Below, piece after piece: positions 57,601 to 64,000 of a stretch of 64,000 nt of DNA. Source of the stretch: Catonia carolina. Its lineage: Eukaryota > Arthropoda > Insecta > Hemiptera > Achilidae. The stretch is from NCBI GenBank assembly GCA_035578175.1, contig JAQMRL010000006.1, forward strand, positions 65,022,001 to 65,086,000, in the 5' to 3' direction. The position numbers were made by a program, and so were the translations under genes. Position 1 is the stretch's first letter; the number at the start of each line of letters is the position of its first letter. Below the pieces are notes generated by a model, which saw only the letters and a list, made by a program, of their open reading frames with translations, was not told the origin of the DNA and made no database searches.

Positions 57601-58374
57601 ATCATCTTCATATTCAGATTCCATCAAACTTGAAAACTCATCCCACCGTGCAAGCTTCTCTATCCATCGTTTTGGAAGGTCATCGACAGACTGATAGTCA
57701 AAAAACTCGACCACCACCGGTCGGTGATCACTTCCGTACAGGTCCGGCAGTACTCTCCACAACAACCGTGGAACAAGGGACGGACTACAGAAAGTAAGGT
57801 CCAAGCATGACCAGGAACCTGTTGAGGATGACACGAATGTTTCAGATCCACCGTTCAATAGACATAAGTCTAAATCACTCCGGACCCTCTCCACCATGTG
57901 ACCTCTACCATTGCACAGTGAGGAGCCCCAAGAATAATGGTGACCATTGAAATCTCCTAGTAATATACATGGACTTGGTAACTGTTCCAGTAATTCTCGT
58001 ATGGCTAGGTATGAAATTTCTCTATTTGGTGGTAAGTAAATATTACACACACAAACTGACAACGGGACAGTAATCCTGATTGCCACGGCCTGAAGATCTG
58101 TCTGAATATCCAGACTTATCCCTTGCATTGACTGGTGAAGTAATATAGCGACCCCACCACCAGGGCCACCATGCAGGGAATCTTTCCTAAACATCTCGTA
58201 TCCACGAACGGAGATTGAGACATCAGGCTGTAACATCGTCTCTTGCAGGCACAGAGCAATCGGACACTTTTCCCGGATCAATAACTTTATGTCTTCATAC
58301 CTAGACCGGATCCCGCGAACATTCCATTGAATAATATTATTAAAGGGTATTTCAGAAAGAAAAGGACTTATGTG
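54673..58374 (-). CDS. I-type ORF2: endonuclease, reverse transcriptase and RNase H polyprotein
   Basis: The frame is open from 58374 to the stop at 54673 (1,233 codons). Numbering from the TTG codon at 58281 as residue 1: the endonuclease opens upstream of it with IIQWNVRGIRSRYED (from 58335), so the domain is complete only if translation begins before that codon. Next are LQET (E14), GDFNGHHYSWGS (109-120) and SDHRP (184-188). The RT shows 'PGGDEITLSMIAHLP', SYRPISLTSVVCKVMERM, QSGFRRGRSSTDHL, NGIPQGSVISCTLF and the catalytic FVDD (642-645). RNase H has TDGSK (D941), AELYAV (E974), TDSLSA (D997) and GNEAAD (D1050). A C-terminal knuckle CGRCDCPLTVKHVLVDC follows. No ATG precedes the endonuclease in this frame, which overlaps the ORF1 stop in the -1 frame (see findings). 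Confidence 0.92.
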   Translation of the reverse strand, partial: HISPFLSEIPFNNIIQWNVRGIRSRYEDIKLLIREKCPIALCLQETMLQPDVSISVRGYEMFRKDSLHGGPGGGVAILLHQSMQGISLDIQTDLQAVAIRITVPLSVCVCNIYLPPNREISYLAIRELLEQLPSPCILLGDFNGHHYSWGSSLCNGRGHMVERVRSDLDLCLLNGGSETFVSSSTGSWSCLDLTFCSPSLVPRLLWRVLPDLYGSDHRPVVVEFFDYQSVDDLPKRWIEKLARWDEFSSLMESEYEDDDDARSLLSSFLERMSAAAAQSIPKTSGKARRPPVPWWNNRCKEALQDRRRALRSFSRRPTDANLEAYRRARACCRRIFLESKRESWSRYVADINRSTPVTTVWRKLRSVCGRMSPHRIAGLQTDGSVITSPIDIANAIGSSLRSASLTSSYSIQFRNHKQTIESLPFHIADTNDPLNIPFSMPELRKALKVSRNTSPGGDEITLSMIAHLPDSGLRQLLHIFNKIYASRKLPESWKEAIVVPILKPGKDKMLASSYRPISLTSVVCKVMERMVNSRLMWYLEKNDFLAPEQSGFRRGRSSTDHLVALETAICNAFALQQRLVAVFFDLKKAYDTAWRRGILNTLREWGIAGNMLAFIKDFLDDRSFRVRVGQSLSNRFDLENGIPQGSVISCTLFAIAINNIVKCCVYPIKCSLFVDDFAIYVASRNVVSAERALQLTIYRLEEWSRQTGFSFSPEKTKCIQFCRIRTDTVPRLYLMGQDIEVSTEIRFLGVIFDKRLTWVPHIKDLRARCLKVVDILRVLTGTCWGADRSCMIRFYKALVRSRIDYGAVAYSSATPTSLRMLDTIHNSCLRLSTGAFRSSPVVSILVESGEMSLHRRRQQLILTYFAKLKARPYHFLHDIILNNPCHDLHLMNARLPSPFGVRALGICYNLGIAIPRVYPCNSCLFPPWTIAQLHINFEMCKYSKADTSSVVFNSIFSELVEAIKPSTVVYTDGSKSDVGVGCSFVANGRTYLFGLPVGTSVYTAELYAVSKALSVVCVRGRRVLVCTDSLSALQSISDIYSRHPLVADVHGTVKQLNDRGVSVVFCWVPGHAGISGNEAADLAAKEAARQPAFTQYLTVSDFVGLVKRVITDSWQVEWTGSHGNKLREIKDNVKPWDTSLRKNRREEVVIARLRIGHTRLTHGYLMTSGDAPICGRCDCPLTVKHVLVDCICYAALRRRFKIPCELREVLGDDSHVLDSTLRFLRSIRVYKDI

Positions 58375-59822
58375 TCAAACACAATTTTCTCCTTCCCTTT
58401 CTTTCCTTTGACTTGTATAAAGCCCTTATCAAGGGCCGATGGATCTCCTATCATATCGTGGATCTTGGACCCAGACGAAGGAGATTTTAGAAATTTAGAC
58501 GCATCCACTGGAAGCGTCTTGGGCAATGAAAGGGGTTTCCCCTTTGAGGTAGAGGCGACTGTCTTATTTGACAGCTGAACTTTTGTATTCTGCGTCGCAG
58601 AAAGGTTACCAACTTGAGGCACTGAACTCTTTAAACCAATTTCACTCTGTTTGGTGCTTAATAAAGCTTTCAGTGCAGAAGTCAGGGAAGCAACCTGTTT
58701 AGTTAGGTTCTCAACAACACTCTTCAACTCAACGCATGACGAGCACTCACCAGACACACGAGACTGGACACTAGTTGCAGCTGCAAACGAAATGTCAGGC
58801 TGGACTGCATTTCGAATGCTATTTCGTTTTCTGTACTCGCTCCGGGCAGCCGGAAAAGAAAGCTTCTGTTCAGACGAAATTTTCTGAATTTCCCGTTCTT
58901 CTTTATACTTGGGGCATTCCCGAGACCTTGCTGAATGACTTCCTTTACAGTTTGCACACAGTTCTGTTTCAGAAGTGCATTCGCTGTCTAAGTGGTCAGG
59001 TGAACTGCACTTGGCGCATATCGCAGGTTTCTTGCAGTTTGTTTTCGTATGTCCGTATTCCTGGCACTGAAAACAGCGCAGAGGGTTTGGGACATACGGT
59101 CTCACTCGAACAGACAAGTAACCCAACTTAAGACGATCCGGAGGTTGAGGGGTGGAAAATGTTATGATAAGTGTCGGGGTACCGACATCAATTCCATTTT
59201 CCCGACGCATAACTCTTTTGACTTGCGTCACTCTCTGGGAGGTAAGCTCCTCCAATAACTCAGCCTCAGACATATCTTGTATATCTCGAGAGTAAACTAC
59301 TCCTCGAGATGAGTTGAGGGACCTATGCGGTTCAACGGTAACTGCAGTACTTCCGATTTGAGTAATTTTACCAACGCTGCTACTTTGCTTCGCAGACGTT
59401 GTTTCAATTAACAAAGTACCATTCCTTAATTTCTTAATAGAGTGTGGCGAGCCACAAACCGACTGAACAGACCTGTTAATAATGAAGGGGGAAACTTTTG
59501 ACAGCGACCCTTCTTCTGCAACACAGCGAACAACAAAAAATTTGTCTGTGTTATCACCACTGTTATCACTATCGTCCGACAAGCTAGACCATAGTCTTTT
59601 CATTCCGAGGGAAGATTTTTTAGATGACATAATCTTAGGTGCTTTTCCAGTCATCGTGAAAGCAAGGTGCGGGCGGAGAGATGACCCGCGCACGCCGCAG
59701 GTCCCTAGTAAAAAGAAGGACCCGGCCGAGTACTCCCGGCAGCCATCTCCCACATATTTCATCCGGGCCGGGGAGTCAGGTACTGCCTGACCCACTGATA
59801 CCGACGTCCCAGAGGCTCGCAC
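58368..59822 (-). CDS. I-type ORF1: nucleic-acid-binding protein with three CCHC knuckles
   Basis: 484 codons if started at 59822; the ATG at residue 57 (59654, opening MTGKAPKIMSSKK) is the more likely start because the preceding sequence is GC-rich, repeat-like 5' leader. The central part (about residues 100-245) contains GTLLIETTSAKQSS, which is RRM-like in I-type ORF1 proteins. Knuckles: C250-x2-C-x4-H-x4-C263, C269-x2-C-x4-H-x4-C282 and C289-x2-C-x3-H-x6-C303. The following 'CPKYKEEREIQKISSEQKLS' is the conserved tail of this family. It then has a Ser/Thr/Lys-rich C-terminus. Presumed role: packaging the element RNA and chaperoning reverse transcription. The ORF is intact and stops with TAA at 58368-58370. 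Confidence 0.9.
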   Translation of the reverse strand: MRASGTSVSVGQAVPDSPARMKYVGDGCREYSAGSFFLLGTCGVRGSSLRPHLAFTMTGKAPKIMSSKKSSLGMKRLWSSLSDDSDNSGDNTDKFFVVRCVAEEGSLSKVSPFIINRSVQSVCGSPHSIKKLRNGTLLIETTSAKQSSSVGKITQIGSTAVTVEPHRSLNSSRGVVYSRDIQDMSEAELLEELTSQRVTQVKRVMRRENGIDVGTPTLIITFSTPQPPDRLKLGYLSVRVRPYVPNPLRCFQCQEYGHTKTNCKKPAICAKCSSPDHLDSECTSETELCANCKGSHSARSRECPKYKEEREIQKISSEQKLSFPAARSEYRKRNSIRNAVQPDISFAAATSVQSRVSGECSSCVELKSVVENLTKQVASLTSALKALLSTKQSEIGLKSSVPQVGNLSATQNTKVQLSNKTVASTSKGKPLSLPKTLPVDASKFLKSPSSGSKIHDMIGDPSALDKGFIQVKGKKGKEKIVFDT

Positions 59823-60253
59823 GCAGCAGTAAGAGCTCCGACACTCTTACCCATGGTCCACTTCTTGCCACAGTACCGAAGCGACTGGAAGGGCTAAAGG
59901 ATGGCGCAAAGCCTCGGCAGAGCAAGCTCACAGCAGCACAACCACAGTCCAGACCTTCCAATCCGGAAAGGGTTACGCACGACCAGCCCGCATCCCATCC
60001 TCGCCAGCATTATAAATGTGTGTAAGAAAACTTTGTGTATGTGTTGTGTGTAGGGTATGTAAATGTGTGTGTTGAAAGAAAGTGTGGTGTGTGTGATGTA
60101 GTATTATTGTTGTGTGTAGTGTAAGAGCAACCTGTGTATAGTTTTGAAATAAGGTTAGCTCTTAGCTGGGGTCCCGGGGTTGCCACACCCGAACACCCAC
60201 ATATATATGCATGGACGAGCATTCATATATATAAGAATGGGTGCCCCCTGGGG

Positions 60254-60255
<2 letters not shown>
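59823..60255 (-). other. I-type element 5' UTR
   Basis: GC-rich leader next to ORF1, then a TG/CA-rich stretch (60010-60130). The extreme 5' end is the 13-base palindrome 'gccccctgggggc' (60243-60255). Short frames here look incidental. Confidence 0.7.

Positions 60256-60309
<54 letters not shown>
60256..60309. repeat. 54-base A homopolymer at the 5' junction of the I-type element
   Basis: The target duplication has 8 A at the other junction but 54 A here. An expansion after insertion, or an assembly-sensitive tract. Confidence 0.85.
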
Positions 60310-60312
<3 letters not shown>

Positions 60313-60486
60313 TAGGACTAGTTTTTGAGAAAATCGCAAAAAAGTGAAAAATTACATGAATAAACTACTACTTTCGGTTGACCGATTTTGATGAAAATGT
60401 TCGGGTTGGGTCCGGTAGTGGTATGTTACTTAAGTTTCAAGTTCGTACGATTTTCTGTTCTTGAGATAATCTGTTCACACACAACG

Positions 60487-60517
<31 letters not shown>

Positions 60518-60795
60518 AGACCAATCGCTAATAACATGTTTTTTGGGTTCAGGGGGTCTGAAAACGTGTAGATCTGGTGAAAACTCGATTTCGATATCGA
60601 CATAAAAACAATACTTTCCTTCCTATATAAACATATAGGCAAGAGAAAGTAAACATTTTGCAATGCTTGGGGTAATTGTGCCATTTATAATCGGTTAGGC
60701 CTACGTAATTATCGTCTGGTGCAGGTTGATACTCCGGATGAATTTCCTCGGAATACGAGCTTAGAAGTTGAGAAACTAATTTTACAATTAAAAAA

Positions 60796-61457
60796 ATCTG
60801 CTGTGAAACACTCACATAACTTTCTCTTTCCAATGTACATAATTTACCATGTTGTTGTTTAGGTCATCAGCCAAAAAGCTGGTTTGAACCTGTAGAGGTT
60901 TTACTAAGTAAAACGAGGAGCGAGGTGGTTTAACTTTGCCTTCCTCACCGAGTGGAAAAGTACGCTTATCAGCATGCCGGGCCCTCTGAAAAGCACATAT
61001 TTTCCACTCTGCAAATGACATCTTCACTTCATTCACCACAGGGTCTGGCTGTATAATGAAATTCATTACTTTCAGAGAAGATAACTCTGATTAGTGTCTT
61101 TTACACCTCTACCTCTTCTGTTCTTAAATGATTCAGTCATTTAATTGGCTGGCCATGTGTTAAGAAACAGAACTATTTATTTTAGCCCTGCAACTAACAG
61201 ATTGAGTGTAAAAAGTTTGACACTCCACCTGTCTGTTATGGGCAGAATTTACCATACAACCTATTTTTCACTTGAGCAAATAATGTAATATGACAAACAT
61301 AACTTAATTTTAAAGCATGAGTGAATGACGAAAAATGAAAATCAATCTCTGTTCTACTTCAAAATTCGGGACATCACCAGCTGACGCTAAACTAGGTTCT
61401 GTAGAAAACTATTCTCAAAATAAAAGTTGTGGGTTTTTTATTTTCCATAATTTTAGT
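60796..61457 (-). repeat. Family C fragment containing a SINE B insertion
   Basis: C reverse terminus 'aaaaaatctgctgtgaaaca' (60796) to 60850, resuming at 61246 with 'aatttaccat' and running to about 61457 through the first subrepeat. Confidence 0.8.
60851..61245 (-). mobile_element. SINE-like family B, reference full-length copy
   Basis: 395 bp, reverse, flanked by a perfect 10 bp repeat 'aatttaccat' (60841-60850 and 61246-61255). The 3' tail is (AAC)n-type and the 5' end is 'ctgcccataacagacagg'. A good candidate for defining the family. It contains a near-3' 'ggttcaaacc' box B-like motif. Confidence 0.92.
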
Positions 61458-61997
61458 TACAATTGTTCATTTTTTGCGATTTTTACAAAAACGGATCCTA
61501 AGATTTTTTTAAAAAATCGCTGTATTAACTGCATTACTTTCTCTTGCCTATATGAATATAAGTTAAAAGGAAGGAAAGTATTGTTTTCATGTCGATTTTT
61601 CGAAATCGAATTTTCACTGGTTCTACACGTTTTCAGCCCCCTGAAACCAAAAAAAAACATGTTTTTAGCGATTGGTGTGTGTGCGTGTGCGCGCGCGCGT
61701 GCACACGCACACATTGTACGAACATTGTACGAACTTGAAACTTAAGTTAAACACCACTACCGGACCCGACACGAACATTTTCATCAAAATCGGTTAACCG
61801 GAAGTAGTAGTTTATTCGTGTCATTTTTCACTTTTTTGCGATTTTTTCAAAAACGGCTCCTTCGATATTTTTTTTTAAATCGCCTCATTTACTAAATTTT
61901 TGATATTTTACAAGATAGGGTAGGCGCCTTGCCTGCTGAAATTCTTGGAGAGGCTGTTTTCACGTAAAAAAATTGTTTTTTTAAGATTGCGGCTTTA
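61458..61997 (+). repeat. Family C fragments, forward
   Basis: 61458-61528 is a piece of the 'ttttttgcgattttta' region; a fresh C start follows at 61529 ('ttactttctcttgcctatat') with core at 61675-61712 (mixed TG/CG) and runs to 'aagattgcggctttaataag' at about 61997. Confidence 0.8.
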
Positions 61998-62114
61998 ATA
62001 AGCGAACTTTTCAACTCAGTGAGGAAGGCAAGGTAAACCACTTTACTCCTCGTGTTTCTTAGTAAAGCCTCTAGAGATTCAAATCAGCCTTTCGGCTGAT
62101 GGCCTAAACAACAA
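61998..62114 (+). repeat. SINE-like family B, 3' fragment
   Basis: 'gcgaacttttcaactcagtg' to 'ggcctaaacaacaacaa'; only the last ~115 bp of B, joined directly to the C fragment. Confidence 0.82.
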
Positions 62115-62144
62115 CAAGAAATATATGTGGCTGTAATTAACTTT

Positions 62145-62541
62145 GTTGTTGTTGTTTAGGTCATCAGCCAAAAAGCTGGTTTGAACCTGTAGAGGTTTTA
62201 CCAAGTAAAACAAGGAGTGAGGTGGTTTACCATTGCCTTCCTCACTGAATGGAAAAGTATGCTTATCAGCATGCCGGGCCCTCTGAAAAGCACATATTTT
62301 CCACTCTGCAAATGACACCTTCACTTCATTCATCACATGGTCTGGCTGTATAATGAAATTCATTACTTTCAGAGGAGACAACTCTGATTTGTGTCTTTTG
62401 CACCTCTACCTCTTCTGTGCGTACATGATTCAGTCATTTAATTGGCTGGCCATGTGATGAGAAACAGAACTATTTATTTTAGCCCTGCAACGAACAGATT
62501 GAGTGTAAATAATTTGACACTCCACCTGTCTATTATGGGCT
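62145..62541 (-). mobile_element. SINE-like family B, full length
   Basis: 397 bp reverse copy flanked by a perfect 13 bp duplication 'tgtaattaacttt' (62132-62144 and 62542-62554). Ends as in the reference copy. Confidence 0.93.
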
Positions 62542-62554
62542 TGTAATTAACTTT

Positions 62555-63402
62555 ATTTTTAAATAATTAAGAAGGCCTCCGGGCCAGCCCAGTCATTCAG
62601 CTGGTAGAAAGTCGCTATTATTTGTTAAGTAACACCGGTTGGGCAAGCGAATTTGTATGGTGACCAGCTGACAACCATCCGTGAACAAACTCTACTAGGG
62701 GTCCCTGTTCAAACTCATGCCTAATCCACTTCAAAAATACAGCGAAAAGCAGCGGTCAAATTGGGTAGTTGTCAATTAAGTACAATTTATTATGGATAAC
62801 AAATAAAAGCTAAAAAAAGTAATTAAGAATTAAATAAATACATTTATTAAGCCGAAATAAAGCAAAAATTCACAACTCACTTAAAAAGTTTAAAATTTAA
62901 ATAAATGAAAAACATATGTTTTGAATTTAAATAACAAACGCTCTATACATAGAAGATTATGTGGGTTAATAGACAAAACGTAGTAAACTTCATTTTTTAC
63001 CATATATTTATAGCTTTAAACCCACAACAAGCGTTCGTTAAACGTCGTCTGCATTGAATGGTGTTGTATTTAAAAAACATGAGGCTATACAAAACATCCC
63101 CTAATCTTATTCAACAAATACACGCACGCGTGCATTAACAAATCACACGTTATCATTATGTAATATCTTCCCAATAAATGCAATCTCTTATCTGTTCCGT
63201 TATAGACTTATATATATTTTCTATGTAAAATATTTTTCCCTTGGCGTATGCATACTTAATGCGGCTTCCGTCCTGTTTGCGCTTCTCCAATCATATTAAA
63301 TTTGATGTGTATTGAATGAATTTGATATTAATAAAAGATATTATTATCGATTTCTGTTATCAAATTTTTGATTTTTTTGGCTCGTCTAAAATATTTCATT
63401 AA
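62555..63402. other. AT-rich stretch, nothing recognised
   Basis: 62570-62760 is slightly less AT-rich but frames are short. No family match. Confidence 0.5.
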
Positions 63403-63558
63403 CATTCTCTCTCTTTCTCCCTCTCTGTCTGTCTCTCTCTCTCTGTCTTTCTCTCACTCTCTGTCTTTCTCTCACGCTCTCTGTCTGTCTCTCTCTCTCT
63501 CTGTCTTTCTCTCACTCTCTGTCTTTCTCTCACGCTCTCTCTCTCTCTTTCCCTCTCA
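63403..63558 (+). repeat. Polypyrimidine (CT)n-rich tract
   Basis: About 155 bases of 'ctctctgtct', 'ctttctctcac' and 'gctctctgtctg' variants, almost free of purines. A 75-codon frame through it is low-complexity Ser/Leu and not a gene. It repeats a ~55-60 bp unit at least twice. Confidence 0.92.
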
Positions 63559-64000
63559 ACACTTAAGGAGAGACTGTACGATGGTTTTTATCTGAAAATT
63601 TCGATTTTCGGGTTTTTATGTTTTTTAGTACTTCAGACCTAGATCTACAAGAAAGACATTAAAAATTACCTACGTAAAAAATTATTTTAATGAAAAAATT
63701 AAGTATTTAACAGGTTTACCCAGAAAAATTAGCATATTACCAAGAACAAATATTTTTCATAATTTTATACTTCTCGTTTTAGTGTAAAGGGAATTTTAGT
63801 TTTTCAAAATATCTGCATTACTGTTTTTAATATTCTCAAAATTGTTGGTTCAGCTTTCTAACCAACTGTTGATGAGAAATTTGCATGTTTGTGTACATTT
63901 TGTTTTTGAATTGTGCCTTTTTGTTTTTTGTCTGTTCCCGGAAATTTAGATTTTTAACATTTAGGTACATTTTCTCGGAAACCATTAAACTTACCATGTA
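63559..64000. other. AT-rich stretch to window end
   Basis: Nothing recognised. Confidence 0.5.

Larger units (their letters stand above)
54258..60255 (-). mobile_element. Full-length I-type non-LTR retrotransposon
   Basis: About 6.0 kb, minus strand. 3' poly(A) (T-run 54258-54283), 3' UTR 54284-54672, ORF2, ORF1 and a GC-rich 5' UTR to 60255. Target duplication 'aaaaaaaattgta' (54245-54257 and 60302-60314). ORF2 combines endonuclease, reverse transcriptase and RNase H, and ORF1 has three zinc knuckles, which together fit the I group rather than jockey. Both frames are open with catalytic residues present. Confidence 0.92.
53647..60652 (-). repeat. Family C repeat interrupted by the I-type retrotransposon
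   Basis: C part 1: 53647-54257 ('aaaaatctagtgtgaaacac' to 'ttttaaaaaaaattgta'). Part 2: 60310-60652 ('ttgtaggactagtttttgag' to 'aggcaagagaaagtaa', with a CG/CA core at 60485-60517). The parts are contiguous in intact copies. Confidence 0.88.

Noticed and set aside
57235..57633. 132-codon plus-strand frame opposite the I-type ORF2
   Set aside because: It is the antisense shadow of a well-supported coding sequence; the same applies to other plus-strand frames at 54803-59790 and 19309-22245.
60134..60328. Frame ending in polylysine
   Set aside because: Produced by the 54-base A homopolymer at the element junction.
63368..63595. 75-codon Ser/Leu-rich frame
   Set aside because: Direct translation of the polypyrimidine tract.

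Overview
This 64 kb window is AT-rich eukaryotic nuclear DNA with no recognisable host-gene exon. It is a dense, nested accumulation of transposable elements. Paired jockey-type and I-type non-LTR retrotransposons, RTE-like fragments, tRNA-derived SINEs, a PIF/Harbinger (ALP1-like) transposase and Tc1/mariner/pogo-type DNA elements point to an arthropod, most likely an insect; I cannot place the order from sequence alone. Most long open frames belong to two apparently full-length retrotransposons; nearly all other short frames are chance or repeat-embedded. | Layout: 1-16.9 kb holds copies of a ~395 bp SINE-like family (called B here), a foldback element (E) carrying a truncated non-LTR fragment (4.5-5.2 kb), a jockey 3' fragment inside a B copy (7.6-8.0 kb), a TA-flanked mariner-like element (8.7-10.3 kb), and ~0.95 kb repeats (C) with a TG/CA microsatellite core. 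At 17.7-22.9 kb a large palindromic element (G) is interrupted by an intact two-ORF jockey element (minus strand) and by a tRNA-derived SINE (A). At 23-45 kb are pogo/Tigger-like elements, two short internally deleted endonuclease-bearing non-LTR derivatives (24.8-25.4 and 34.5-35.2 kb), minisatellites, a MITE, and more A, B and C copies. At 45.7-47.0 kb is a PIF/Harbinger element with a decayed first transposase exon split by SINE A. At 52.8-53.6 kb is a pogo-like element with internal tandem repeats. At 54.3-60.3 kb an intact-looking ~6.0 kb I-type retrotransposon (ORF1 with zinc knuckles; ORF2 with endonuclease, reverse transcriptase and RNase H) sits inside a C repeat. The end (60.8-62.5 kb) is a nest of B and C copies, then a polypyrimidine tract near 63.5 kb. 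| How it works together: the two autonomous non-LTR elements encode the enzymes for target-primed reverse transcription, and SINEs A, B and D are non-autonomous passengers that presumably used machinery of this kind. Target-site duplications let several insertions be ordered in time. The density, nesting and mixed orientation suggest a heterochromatic or intergenic repeat sink, but that is inference. Family names A-G are labels used only here; none was checked against a database.
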